This document shows, in pieces, positions 31,804 to 39,582 of a stretch of 64,000 bases of DNA. Within the stretch, counting starts at the first letter, position 1, and each line of letters opens with the position of its first letter. The notes below the pieces were generated by a model, which saw only the letters and a list, made by a program, of their open reading frames with translations, did not search any database and was not told the origin of the DNA. The position numbers and the translations under genes are program-made. The DNA comes from CAYPZT01 sp964415435 (GTDB lineage: Bacteria > Patescibacteriota > Microgenomatia > UBA1406 > GWC2-37-13), in the NCBI GenBank assembly GCA_964415435.1, contig CAYPZT010000001.1, positions 1-64,000 on the forward strand, written 5' to 3'.

Positions 31804-32533
31804 TTTCGTATGAAAGCAATTCAGTCACTGTCACAAATTTATATCCCTTTGATTGAAGTAAATCTATTATTTGTCCGACTGCTTGCCTACTGCTGGAACA
31901 TGCTTCGCAAAAAGGATGAAGCAATATAATTGATCCTGGCTGCGTTCGCCCTACTGTATGTTCAACCAAAAATCGCGTCTTTTCACTATCACTTTCCAAT
32001 TGAGGCATGTATGTTTCCGCTTCTACATCTACCATGATTGTTTTGATGCCATGTTGGGAAAGGTACCAAGGGAGGGCAAATAACTTTTTTCCGAATGGTG
32101 GGCGAAAGGTAATTTCCCCTTTATAACCAGTATTGCGAATTAAATCGTTGGTTTTTTCTATCTCTGATTCAACAAACGATGGTGATTTAAGCAGGAATCG
32201 CTGATGTGAATATGAATGATTTCCGAGCTCATTGCCGTTTTCAACAATATATTTAGCCTCGTCTGGATTTTGTTCGATATTTTGCCCGATTGCATAAAAC
32301 GTAGCTTTGATGCCTTTTTCATTCAATAAATCTACAACTTCATTCGAATGCTTCGTGGGTGCGTCGTCAAACGTTAGTGCTATTACTTTTTCACTTGTAT
32401 TAACCCTAGGGACGATACCGCCGAAAAACTGGAATGTTCTAGATTTGCTGATTTGAAACAAAATATAACCACTCATCAGCACTAGGGTAAAAATTACTAT
32501 TGCAATAAAAATAGAACGCTTACTCTTCATCAA
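31793..32533 (-). CDS. Polysaccharide deacetylase (NodB family)
   Basis: A 246-aa anchored carbohydrate esterase (CE4) that removes acetyl groups from envelope polysaccharide or peptidoglycan. It has an N-terminal helix (IFIAIVIFTLVLMSGYILF) and the NodB motifs in order: TFDDAP (catalytic and metal Asp), HSYSH (two metal His), FRPPFG, a motif-4 equivalent VDVEAETY, and SIILLHPF where the usual LLHD has Pro. It acts outside the membrane. Confidence 0.9.
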   Translation of the reverse strand: MMKSKRSIFIAIVIFTLVLMSGYILFQISKSRTFQFFGGIVPRVNTSEKVIALTFDDAPTKHSNEVVDLLNEKGIKATFYAIGQNIEQNPDEAKYIVENGNELGNHSYSHQRFLLKSPSFVESEIEKTNDLIRNTGYKGEITFRPPFGKKLFALPWYLSQHGIKTIMVDVEAETYMPQLESDSEKTRFLVEHTVGRTQPGSIILLHPFCEACSSSRQAVGQIIDLLQSKGYKFVTVTELLSYETKD

Positions 32534-32626
32534 TACATTATATCAAGAAGTAGCTGGGGATATTAACCACATTTTGGTTATATTAAGTATCTAACAGGTT
32601 TAAATTTCAAGGCTATTTTGTTTATG

Positions 32627-32699
32627 CTCCCCCGGCTGGACTCGAACCAGCAACCTCATTCTTAACAGGAATTTGCTCTACCGATTGAGCTACAGGGGA
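32627..32699 (-). tRNA. tRNA-Asn (anticodon GTT)
   Basis: Minus strand, 73 nt. The acceptor TCCCCTG pairs with CGGGGGA (one T-G pair); the D arm is GCTC/GAGC, the anticodon loop CTGTTAA gives GTT, and the T arm is GCTGG-TTCGAGT-CCAGC. Discriminator G; CCA is not encoded. A 5-bp hairpin (GAGGC/GCCTC, 32703-32716) lies just upstream in the leader. Confidence 0.93.
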
Positions 32700-32771
32700 T
32701 CGGAGGCTATTGCCTCTCTATATTACCAAAAAAGCGCCTGTTTTGCGATCCAAAATGTATAATAATTGCAT

Positions 32772-33245
32772 ATGACTATGCCCAAAAGACCAAACTGGGA
32801 TGAGTACTTCATGCAGATAGCTCAGGACACCAAGACCCGCTCGAACTGCATTACCCGCCAGGTAGGCGCCATAATAGTCAGGGATCATAGGATCATCGCA
32901 ACTGGATATAACGGCACTCCGATGGGTATAAAAAACTGTTTTGAAGGAGGATGTGAACGGTGTATCCGCCGGTCAAAGGGTGAGCTCAAGTCCGGTGAGC
33001 AGGAGGATCGCTGCATCTGTGTACACGCAGAACAAAATGCGATCGTGCAGTCTGCCTATCACGGAATCTCAACACGGGGCGGCGTACTTTTCACGACTGC
33101 AAGTCCCTGCCGTAACTGTACGAAGATGATCATCAATGCCGGTATTAAAGAGGTTGTTGCTCTGGAGCGGTATCCTGATGATCTTTCGTTTGATCTTTTC
33201 AAAGAAGCCCGTATTCCGGTACGGATGCTCAAAAAGGAAGCGTGA
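32772..33245 (+). CDS. dCMP deaminase (ComEB-like)
   Basis: A 157-aa zinc deaminase converting dCMP to dUMP, which feeds thymidylate synthase. The zinc site is HAEQNAI (His and the catalytic Glu) with the later SPCRNCTKM; an inserted Cys-rich loop (CFEGGCERCIRR) is typical of dCMP deaminases. ATG at 32772 follows TATAAT (32758-32763) after 8 nt; ATG at 32778 is also possible. It overlaps the convergent exonuclease-like gene by 17 bp. Confidence 0.92.
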   Translation: MTMPKRPNWDEYFMQIAQDTKTRSNCITRQVGAIIVRDHRIIATGYNGTPMGIKNCFEGGCERCIRRSKGELKSGEQEDRCICVHAEQNAIVQSAYHGISTRGGVLFTTASPCRNCTKMIINAGIKEVVALERYPDDLSFDLFKEARIPVRMLKKEA

Positions 33246-33807
33246 GCGGGGTTTCCGTCTTTCCTGAGGACTCCATATACTGTTTCCAATCTACCCGTAT
33301 CGACATACGCCCTCTCTCATTCTGATAGTAGATCTCACCATTCTGAACTCCATAGTCAAATATCTCTTTTGTGAGCGTCACATCATCTGCGCAGTACTGC
33401 CTCAGCTCGTCCAGCCGCCCCTCCCTGTACATATCTATCGCCATGAGACCGTGTCCTGTTTTCTTTTTGCCGAGCGTTGTCGTGATAAGGTCATTGAGAG
33501 CCAGTCTTCTGCCTATCTTTTCACGAATATCATCAAGAATGTCAAAGACTGGAAAATGGTCAATGTTCCCGGCATAGTAAGGCCTCAAAACCGCCAGATC
33601 GAAGCTTTTTACGTTGAATCCGACTATGTAGGAAGCGTTTTCAAGCAGGGGAAAAAGCTTATTGAGTTCATTTTCAAAGAAAGCGTACGGCTTACCGGTG
33701 GCATAATCATAAACGGCAACAACGGTTATACCAAGCTTTTCAGCTTCGGCAAATTCGCGGAATGTATGTTTTGTTTCAAGATCAAGAACGAGTGGAAAGT
33801 GGCCCAT
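33229..33807 (-). CDS. Predicted 3'-5' exonuclease (RNase H-like, DEDD type)
   Basis: A 192-aa protein with the DEDD exonuclease layout: LVLDLETK (first Asp and Glu), VGFNVKSFDL (second Asp), and YCADDVTLTKEIF (Tyr and last Asp, DEDDy form). The middle has FDILDDIREKIGRRLALNDL. It may trim DNA or RNA 3' ends. Sequence similarity is to predicted exonucleases; the target is unknown. It lies 6 bp downstream of the hypothetical gene at 33814. Confidence 0.8.
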   Translation of the reverse strand: MGHFPLVLDLETKHTFREFAEAEKLGITVVAVYDYATGKPYAFFENELNKLFPLLENASYIVGFNVKSFDLAVLRPYYAGNIDHFPVFDILDDIREKIGRRLALNDLITTTLGKKKTGHGLMAIDMYREGRLDELRQYCADDVTLTKEIFDYGVQNGEIYYQNERGRMSIRVDWKQYMESSGKTETPLTLPF

Positions 33808-33813
33808 AAATAG

Positions 33814-34215
33814 TTAGTTTATTTTTCTATCGATAGAAGATTCTCTATATATTTCCATCTCAAGCTTAGGTCCGGGACCAAGCGCCGTTTCCTTCCTAAA
33901 GCTTGCTTTGTTGAGTTTTGACTGATATTCATCGTAAAGTTTCTCGAACATATCATATATAACTTCGCGATTTTTTCCTTCCATGTCATAATATTTCTTC
34001 TGGAATATCTCATCCAGTTTTCCCAGACTCCAAAGCATCTCAATAAATGTATCGTTTGCCACATCGATATTCGTAATATCACCTTCTATCGGCCGTATCC
34101 GAAACTGCATAAGACGGATGTCTTCGTACATTTTTCTTACAGATGGCTTTCGCCTGATGATTTTCTGGAAGGCGGTAATAATCTGAGCTGGGGAGACAGT
34201 TTTTTTTCTGATCAT
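33814..34215 (-). CDS. Hypothetical helical protein (133 aa)
   Basis: A 133-aa soluble, mostly helical protein: basic N-terminus (MIRKKTVSPAQIITAFQKII), a central FIEMLWSLGKLDEIFQKKYY and a charged C-terminus. No family is recognised. It is transcribed divergently from the YqeY gene from a shared -10 sequence, and is upstream of the exonuclease-like gene on the same strand, which may be its partner. Confidence 0.6.
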   Translation of the reverse strand: MIRKKTVSPAQIITAFQKIIRRKPSVRKMYEDIRLMQFRIRPIEGDITNIDVANDTFIEMLWSLGKLDEIFQKKYYDMEGKNREVIYDMFEKLYDEYQSKLNKASFRKETALGPGPKLEMEIYRESSIDRKIN

Positions 34216-34217
34216 AG

Positions 34218-34228
34218 GGTATAATACC
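34218..34228. promoter_or_regulatory. Palindromic -10 box shared by divergent genes
   Basis: The 11-bp palindrome GGTATAATACC reads as TATAAT on the plus strand (34220-34225) and TATTAT on the minus strand (34221-34226). Start codons lie 6 nt (34232, plus) and 5 nt (34215, minus) beyond, so only one polymerase can use it at a time. Confidence 0.65.
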
Positions 34229-34231
34229 AGT

Positions 34232-34666
34232 ATGCTACTCGATCAACTTAAAAATGACCAGCTCAAGGCCATGAAAAGCAAAGATCAGGCCAAACTTACA
34301 ACGGTAAGGTATATTGTAGCACAAGTAAAAAACAAAGAAATCGACAAAAACGCACCTCTTACCGATGAGGAGGTTATGGGGGTTCTTAAAAAATTTGCGA
34401 CCGACCTCAAGGAGTCTATTGCTGCTTTCCAAAAAGGAAATCGTACTGATCTCGTCGCCGAAACCGAGGCACAGCTGACGATCGTTTCTTCGTACCTGCC
34501 TCCAGAGATGAGTGATGAAGAACTGAAAAAGGCAGTCGAAGAGCTTGTTGCCGCTAACAAAGCAGTTTTCGATCAGAATCCAAAGGCACTTATCGGAATC
34601 TGCGTCAAAAGTCTGAAAGACCGGGCTTCCACCGATCGCATTATCAAAACTCTGAACACGCTTTAA
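34232..34666 (+). CDS. GatB/YqeY domain protein
   Basis: A 144-aa protein of the YqeY family, related to the C-terminal tRNA-contact domain of GatB. Blocks seen are LKNDQLKAMKSKDQAKLTTVRYIVAQVKNKEI, DEEVMGVLKKFATDLKES, then ETEAQLTIVSSYLPPEMSDEE and the closing KDRASTDRIIKTLN. The role in tRNA amidation is inferred by family only. The start follows the shared -10 after 6 nt. Confidence 0.92.
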   Translation: MLLDQLKNDQLKAMKSKDQAKLTTVRYIVAQVKNKEIDKNAPLTDEEVMGVLKKFATDLKESIAAFQKGNRTDLVAETEAQLTIVSSYLPPEMSDEELKKAVEELVAANKAVFDQNPKALIGICVKSLKDRASTDRIIKTLNTL

Positions 34667-34711
34667 GGCAGATATTGTTTCTGTTTCTGCTTCTGTTTTT
34701 TATAATATAGT

Positions 34712-35050
34712 ATGAAGTCGCTTCGTACCATCGGTATCGTGCTGTTATTACTCTTTCTCATTACATCTTTCATAAAAAATTTTCTGGACTACCAAAATAA
34801 AAAAGCATTTTTTGAAAACTATAAGAAACAGTACGAGACCGAAAAGAAGCGGAGTCTAGAGCTAAAAACCGCGCTCCTCAAAAAAAGCGATCTCAATGAG
34901 ATTGAAAAGATCATCCGCAACAAGCTGAACCTTGTCAAGCCAGGAGAGCTCACGGTTATCCTCCCTCAGCCGACACCAACACTCATTATTATTACCCCCA
35001 CTCCGGCACCAAACTGGAGACAATGGGCAGACTTATACATACATCAATGA
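34712..35050 (+). CDS. DivIC/FtsB-like septum protein
   Basis: A 112-aa bitopic protein: a short basic start, one membrane helix (TIGIVLLLLFLITSFI), a coiled coil (FFENYKKQYETEKKRSLELK) and the DivIC-type IEKIIRNKLNLVKPGE. Unusually the C-terminus carries a Pro/Thr tail (LPQPTPTLIIITPTPAP) like the surface proteins of this genome. It probably takes part in cell division. It overlaps the signal peptidase gene by 4 nt and starts 5 nt after TATAAT (34701-34706). Confidence 0.82.
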   Translation: MKSLRTIGIVLLLLFLITSFIKNFLDYQNKKAFFENYKKQYETEKKRSLELKTALLKKSDLNEIEKIIRNKLNLVKPGELTVILPQPTPTLIIITPTPAPNWRQWADLYIHQ

Positions 35051-35604
35051 TAAAACGTATATACAGCTATATTATTGATTCCGTTGAAACCATCGTTTTT
35101 GTCCTATCTCTTTATATCGTTGTCTATATATTTTTCTTCATGCCTTCGGAGGTGCGCGGATCATCAATGGAACCAACACTTCACACAAAGGAGAGACTCA
35201 TCATCAATAAGTTTATTTACCGTTTCCGGGAGGTTGAACGAGGAGATATTGTTGTTCTCCAATCACCTCATAATCCCGATGTAGATTACATAAAGCGCGT
35301 CATTGGACTGCCTGGCGACAAGATCCGCATTGAAAATGGAAGGGTGTATGTAAACAATGAGATTATTCCCGATCTTTTTACAACTGCAGAAACTCGATTG
35401 TGGGAAGGTGGAAGATTTGAAGAGGGAAAGACATACCCTGTCCCCGCAGAGTCTTTGTTTGTCCTAGGCGATAATAGGCCACGCTCATCGGACTCCAGAG
35501 AGTTCGGATTTGTGCCTCTGGACTCAATTGTGGGTAAAGCCGTCCTTCGTTTCTACCCTCCCGAAAAGTTTGGCTTCATCGAAAATCCCTTGTCCGATGA
35601 TTGA
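35047..35604 (+). CDS. lepB: Signal peptidase I
   Basis: A 185-aa membrane serine protease that cleaves signal peptides. After one N-terminal helix (IVFVLSLYIVVYIFFF) come box B with the nucleophile Ser (RGSSMEPTL), the Lys in box D (DYIKRVIGLPGD) and box E (LGDNRPRSSDSREFGFV). The ATG at 35047 overlaps the preceding stop (ATGA); the longer reading frame from 35023 is rejected. With a single N-terminal helix it resembles the Gram-positive type. Confidence 0.95.
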   Translation: MIKRIYSYIIDSVETIVFVLSLYIVVYIFFFMPSEVRGSSMEPTLHTKERLIINKFIYRFREVERGDIVVLQSPHNPDVDYIKRVIGLPGDKIRIENGRVYVNNEIIPDLFTTAETRLWEGGRFEEGKTYPVPAESLFVLGDNRPRSSDSREFGFVPLDSIVGKAVLRFYPPEKFGFIENPLSDD

Positions 35605-35629
35605 TAATCTGGCACTCGTAAGGTATACT
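35601..35629 (+). promoter_or_regulatory. Promoter of tRNA-Met
   Basis: TTGATA (35601-35606), 17-bp spacer, TATACT (35624-35629); the tRNA begins 14 nt after the -10. The -35 overlaps the stop of the signal peptidase gene. Confidence 0.65.
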
Positions 35630-35643
35630 TAAGCACAACATTT

Positions 35644-35713
35644 TACGGGGTAGTGTACGGTTGCACAGAAGGCTCATAATCTTCTAGACCAGGTTCAACT
35701 CCCGGCCCCGTAA
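35644..35713 (+). tRNA. tRNA with CAT anticodon (Met-type)
   Basis: 70 nt. Acceptor TACGGGG/CCCCGTA, D arm GTGT/GCAC with a 6-nt loop, anticodon stem GAAGG/TCTTC (one G-T pair) with loop CTCATAA giving CAT, short 4-nt variable region, T arm CCAGG-TTCAACT-CCCGG with one A-C mismatch. The paired first base (T-A) argues against initiator tRNA, so elongator Met or lysidine-modified Ile are the options. CCA is not encoded. Confidence 0.82.
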
Positions 35714-35765
35714 CAAGATACCGTTCGGCACCTTGCTTCGCCAGAAGCATTTTTAAATCGCCGCA

Positions 35766-35789
35766 GACGGGTATAGAATTGTACCCGTC
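35766..35789. repeat. Perfect 8-bp inverted repeat
   Basis: GACGGGTA (35766-35773) and TACCCGTC (35782-35789) with an 8-nt loop TAGAATTG lie between tRNA-Met and the GT2 gene. No T run follows, so it is not a standard terminator; a leader structure or operator is possible. Confidence 0.5.
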
Positions 35790-35828
35790 CATCCGTAATA
35801 CACCGCGATCTTTGTTATAATTCTTTTC

Positions 35829-36764
35829 ATGTCAGAGCCTCTCATATCTCTTGTTATTCCGGTTTACAACGAGGAGCACAACCTTGATCCGCTCCTTGAC
35901 AGACTCCTTCCCATTCTTGAAAACGTAAAATATGAACTCGTTTTTATTGATGATGGATCTACAGACAATACTTTCACGAAGCTGAAAGAACTATCGAAAG
36001 AAAACAGACACATCAAGGCCGTCCGCCTTATGAGAAACTTTGGTCACCAGATGGCCTTGTCCTGCGGCTATAGTCTGGCGAAGGGAAGTGCGGTGATAAG
36101 TCTTGATGCAGATCTTCAAGACCCACCAGAGGCCATACCGGAGATGATTGAGAAATGGAATAAAGGAGCCGATATCGTGTATGCACGGCGAAAAGTACGT
36201 ACTTCCGACAGCTTTTTTAAAAGAAACACCGCACAGTTGTTTTACCGGTTTATAAACTTCTTATCCGATACACCCATCCCATCGGATGTCGGCGATTTCC
36301 GCCTTCTTGATCGCAAGGTTGTTGACTTTCTGAATGAACTTCCTGAACAGTCGCGTTTTTTGCGGGGGCTCGTTGCTTGGGGTGGCTTTACAAGTGACTA
36401 TGTATTCTTTGAGAGGGAAAAAAGACATGCGGGACATACGCACTATACACTTTCTAAGATGCTTAACTTCGCAACAGAAGGCATTACGTCATTTTCTTTA
36501 AAACCTCTTCGCATTTCGATTTATTTTGGTTTTTTTGCATCCGGATTCAGCATTCTCGTTATCGTTATTAAATCGATTCAGCATTTTATCTTAAATCAGG
36601 GCGACTGGCTGCCAGGGTGGGCATCACTTTTCTTCTCTATTGTCTTTTTAGGCGGAGTGCAGCTTATAACAATCGGAATTATCGGTGAGTACGTGGGGAA
36701 AATCTATCAGCAGGTACAAAAACGTCCGCGCTTTTTAGTTCGTGAGAAACTGAACGTAGATTGA
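35829..36764 (+). CDS. GT2-family glycosyltransferase, GtrB/DPM1-like
   Basis: A 311-aa enzyme expected to transfer a sugar from a nucleotide donor to a polyprenyl phosphate. The GT-A core has ISLVIPVYNEEHNL, FIDDGSTDNT and the DxD motif in LDADLQDPPEAIP; two C-terminal helices (ISIYFGFFASGFSILVIVI and LFFSIVFLGGVQLITIGIIGEY) anchor it, as in GtrB/ArnC proteins. Such products feed GT-C enzymes like those at 9230 and 41446. The start is 7 nt after TATAAT (35816-35821). Confidence 0.92.
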   Translation: MSEPLISLVIPVYNEEHNLDPLLDRLLPILENVKYELVFIDDGSTDNTFTKLKELSKENRHIKAVRLMRNFGHQMALSCGYSLAKGSAVISLDADLQDPPEAIPEMIEKWNKGADIVYARRKVRTSDSFFKRNTAQLFYRFINFLSDTPIPSDVGDFRLLDRKVVDFLNELPEQSRFLRGLVAWGGFTSDYVFFEREKRHAGHTHYTLSKMLNFATEGITSFSLKPLRISIYFGFFASGFSILVIVIKSIQHFILNQGDWLPGWASLFFSIVFLGGVQLITIGIIGEYVGKIYQQVQKRPRFLVREKLNVD

Positions 36765-36765
36765 T

Positions 36766-36915
36766 ATGAAAATTATCGGCCTTCTTCTCATGTCGTTTGG
36801 GTTGGCTCTTTTGGCATTCGTTGTCTATGCCTTCGTACAGGGAAGGAACGAAGTTTTATCCCCAATACCCGACAGTACGGGCGTAAAGGTCATCTTTGTC
36901 TCTCCAACACCCTGA
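36766..36915 (+). CDS. Single-helix membrane peptide (49 aa)
   Basis: A 49-aa protein starting 1 nt after the GT2 stop: MKIIGLLLMSFGLALLAFVV as a membrane helix, then a short outer tail ending VFVSPTP-like (KVIFVSPTP). Its position suggests a co-translated accessory of the GT2 enzyme or an unrelated small protein; the sequence itself gives no function. Confidence 0.6.
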   Translation: MKIIGLLLMSFGLALLAFVVYAFVQGRNEVLSPIPDSTGVKVIFVSPTP

Positions 36916-36928
36916 AAAGAGAGTGTTA

Positions 36929-37243
36929 TTACTGCGTAGGAATCTCGAATCTAAAGAGTCTGCCCTGACCGCCCAGAAACAGGACATCTATCGTGAAGAT
37001 AATGAGGTAGGCCGCAAGAAAAAGAACGAACCCGATGAATGCGTAACGGAGTGTCGCCTGTGCCTTCTTGACTTTTTCTGCACTTCCAAAAGCTGTAAGG
37101 TACTGAAACCCGCCGATCACCACCATAATGAAGAGAGCTAAAATGATAAATCCCGAAGAGAGTCTGAGAAGATTTTCAAAAATAACCTCAAAACATTTTA
37201 GTGTTGGGACTCCATCTACTACGCAGTTACCCCAAGGGTTCAT
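36929..37243 (-). CDS. VirB2/TrbC-like small membrane protein (copy 2)
   Basis: A 104-aa protein with two helices: FIILALFIMVVIGGFQYLTAFG and a second FIGFVLFLAAYLIIFTIDVLFLGG, joined by a charged loop GSAEKVKKAQATLRYA. This two-helix layout with a conserved basic loop is what is labelled VirB2/TrbC-like pilin in candidate phyla genomes; a real type IV secretion role is not shown, as no other VirB gene is present. It begins 1 nt after the stop of its paralogue. Confidence 0.72.
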   Translation of the reverse strand: MNPWGNCVVDGVPTLKCFEVIFENLLRLSSGFIILALFIMVVIGGFQYLTAFGSAEKVKKAQATLRYAFIGFVLFLAAYLIIFTIDVLFLGGQGRLFRFEIPTQ

Positions 37244-37244
37244 A

Positions 37245-37643
37245 TCATTTCACCAAACTTGGGATGGTGATTGGGCAGGTGAGACCGAAGCAGATCAGCT
37301 TATTGAAGACCACATTCTCAAGTGTTGCAACTACAGCAAGCACAACTGCAATAAGAATGACGCCTATTACAGCCTGCTGAATTTTCTGCTGGGCTTTTTC
37401 GACGTTTTCCTTATTGCCACCTGAAGTGACCCATGCCAAAGCTCCTAAAAGGAGATAGAAGAGAGCGGCAAGACCAGCAATGATAAAAAATCCGCGGATT
37501 GCGAATGTCAGAATGTCGCTGAATGTTGGAATTTTAAATCCTAGTTCTCCCTGATTTACCTGAATGCTGTTCTGCGCTTGAACCGAGCCCGTCAAAAGAA
37601 ATGCTGAAGCTGTGAGCACAAATGCAGAGAGTTTGCGTACCAT
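37245..37643 (-). CDS. VirB2/TrbC-like small membrane protein (copy 1)
   Basis: A 132-aa protein with a cleavable signal peptide (AFVLTASAFLLTGSVQAQ), then two helices with the same loop pattern as its neighbour (FYLLLGALAWVTSGGNKENVEKAQQKIQQAVIGVILIAVV in two parts). Many CPR genomes carry such tandem pairs, sometimes as pilin-like components. Promoter TTGACA/TACGAT lies directly upstream. Confidence 0.75.
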   Translation of the reverse strand: MVRKLSAFVLTASAFLLTGSVQAQNSIQVNQGELGFKIPTFSDILTFAIRGFFIIAGLAALFYLLLGALAWVTSGGNKENVEKAQQKIQQAVIGVILIAVVLAVVATLENVVFNKLICFGLTCPITIPSLVK

Positions 37644-37653
37644 ATTTAGTTAC

Positions 37654-37682
37654 ATCGTACTTAAGGGGAAACCTTTTGTCAA
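37654..37682 (-). promoter_or_regulatory. Promoter of the VirB2-like pair
   Basis: Minus strand: TTGACA (37677-37682), 17-bp spacer, TACGAT (37654-37659), ATG at 37643 after 10 nt. Confidence 0.6.
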
Positions 37683-37696
37683 GGGGATATGCAGTG

Positions 37697-39211
37697 TCAG
37701 TCCCATGACTTCCTATACTGCAATGCCTCGCTTATGAAAGTCTGTGTTATTTCATCAGTATCCTGCAGATCTGCGATTGTCTGGGCTACCTTTATTATTT
37801 TAAAGTAGCTCCGGGCGGAGATGTTCAGTTTATCAACTGAGCTTCCTATCAACTTTTTCGCATCAGCACTCAGTTTGCAGTGAGCTCTGACCGCTGAGGC
37901 AGACATCTGCGCATTTGCAATAATATCAGTCGACTTGAATCTTGTCTCCTGCCGTCTTCGGGCATTTTCCACACGCGCCCGTATGGAACTACTCGACTCA
38001 CTCATCTCGGCTATTTCAAGCTTATCCCGCTCCACAGGAGGAACGTGTATGAAAAGATCTATCCGATCAAGTAGCGGGCCTGACAAGCGCTTGCGGTATT
38101 TAAGTATCGATCCCGCCATACAAGTGCACCTTCTTTTCGCACTTCCGGCATAGCCGCAGGGACAAGGATTTGCGGCGGCCAGAAGCTGAAAACATGACGG
38201 GAAGATCGTGCTTCCCGCCGCACGTGATACCGTAACAAATCCATCCTCTAAAGGTTGACGGAGCGACTCGAGTACGGTCCTTGGAAACTCTGGTAGTTCA
38301 TCAAGAAATAATATGCCCCTGTGAGCAAGGGTAATCTCACCCGGTGCCGGTTTCGTACCTCCGCCAATGAGTCCTATACGCGAAGTTGTATGATGAGGCG
38401 ATCTGAATGGTCGATTACTCATGAGGGAAGAATCTGTCAGGAGCCCGCATACTGAGTAAATACGCGATATTTCAATAATTTCTTTTTCAGTGAGGGAAGG
38501 GAGAATCGAAGGAAATGCACGTGAAAGCATTGTCTTCCCTGCCCCCGGCGGGCCGCTTAAAAAAATGTTGTGACCTCCAGCCGCCGCAATTTCCATTGCC
38601 CGTTTTGCCTGATACTGTCCGTGAATATGGGCATAATCAAAATCAAACTGTGGTTTTGTATGTATGCGCACCGAGTCTCGACATACTTCTATTTGCTTCT
38701 GCCCATTGAGGTGTAGGATCAAATCAGATAGAGATGAGATCGGATACAGATCAAGTCCTCTTATAAATGAGGCTTCAATTTTATTATGTGAAGGCACATA
38801 TATTGTGTGGATCTTCTGTTTACGGGCCATTACCGCAATAGGCAGTATCCCTGTCACCCGACGTGCCCGGCCCTCAAGCGAAAGTTCTCCAACGAAAAGC
38901 GCATCGGCGAGTTTTGATTTATCTATATAACCTGCAGCAGCCAATATGCCAACCGCGATCGGCAGATCGAAGTGCGAACCATCCTTGGGAAGATCCGCGG
39001 GTGCAAGATTGACGGTAATGCGTGAATCCGGCATTTCAAACGAGGTATTGGCGATCGCCGTTCGCACCCGCTCCTTTGCCTCATCGATCCCTTTACTAGG
39101 TAATCCAACGATAGTGAAGGTTGGGAATCCCCGGCCGGCAACATCCACTTCCACCTCTATAAGTACGCCGTCCAGTCCGACGACCGTACCTGCGTTCACC
39201 TTAGCCAACAT
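37697..39211 (-). CDS. comM: YifB/ComM family Mg-chelatase-like ATPase
   Basis: A 504-aa AAA+ ATPase. It has the N-terminal Lon-protease-like/ChlI domain (VEVDVAGRGFPTFTIVGLP), Walker A GPPGAGKTML, Walker B ILFLDELPEF, a Cys-rich insert (AANPCPCGYAG, then RRCTC) and the C-terminal Mg-chelatase domain. ComM acts as a branch-migration helicase in natural transformation in other bacteria; together with dprA in this window it suggests DNA uptake and recombination. Confidence 0.94.
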   Translation of the reverse strand: MLAKVNAGTVVGLDGVLIEVEVDVAGRGFPTFTIVGLPSKGIDEAKERVRTAIANTSFEMPDSRITVNLAPADLPKDGSHFDLPIAVGILAAAGYIDKSKLADALFVGELSLEGRARRVTGILPIAVMARKQKIHTIYVPSHNKIEASFIRGLDLYPISSLSDLILHLNGQKQIEVCRDSVRIHTKPQFDFDYAHIHGQYQAKRAMEIAAAGGHNIFLSGPPGAGKTMLSRAFPSILPSLTEKEIIEISRIYSVCGLLTDSSLMSNRPFRSPHHTTSRIGLIGGGTKPAPGEITLAHRGILFLDELPEFPRTVLESLRQPLEDGFVTVSRAAGSTIFPSCFQLLAAANPCPCGYAGSAKRRCTCMAGSILKYRKRLSGPLLDRIDLFIHVPPVERDKLEIAEMSESSSSIRARVENARRRQETRFKSTDIIANAQMSASAVRAHCKLSADAKKLIGSSVDKLNISARSYFKIIKVAQTIADLQDTDEITQTFISEALQYRKSWD

Positions 39212-39261
39212 GCATTAACTCTATTGGAAATGCCCGCACCTTTTCTATGGAGTATAGTCGA

Positions 39262-39582
39262 CTATTTTTTTGCGAAGTATTTCTTGGGAAGCCCTTTTAG
39301 TTCAAGTTTCTGAAACCAGCCGCGTTTATACATGACGGCAATAACAGCATAAACACCTATGTCAACCCATGACTCCTCGATCGATTCGTTGCTCGGCTTC
39401 TGCCCAGTCTGAAAAAGATTTTTAAGACGGCTCAGTTTGTCACTTATGCGAAATGCGATTCCCAGCTCTTCCGTCTCCATAATATTGCCTTTTCCGTAAT
39501 CTTTATACTTGCGGACAAATACTTCCTCAAACTCTTTTGCCACTGTTTCAAATGCCTCTTCGAGCGTTTCTGGGTCTTTCAT
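39262..39582 (-). CDS. Nucleotide modification associated domain 1 (DUF1599) protein
   Basis: A 106-aa protein of the DUF1599/Nmad1 family: FEEVFVRKYKDYGKGNIME, then RISDKLSRLKNLF and ESIEESWVDIGVYAVIAVM. The arrangement of E/K/D residues resembles all-alpha MazG/dUTPase-like enzymes, and a nucleotide-linked role fits its place at the end of the dut-thyA-folA operon. It overlaps folA by 4 nt (ATGA). Confidence 0.82.
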   Translation of the reverse strand: MKDPETLEEAFETVAKEFEEVFVRKYKDYGKGNIMETEELGIAFRISDKLSRLKNLFQTGQKPSNESIEESWVDIGVYAVIAVMYKRGWFQKLELKGLPKKYFAKK

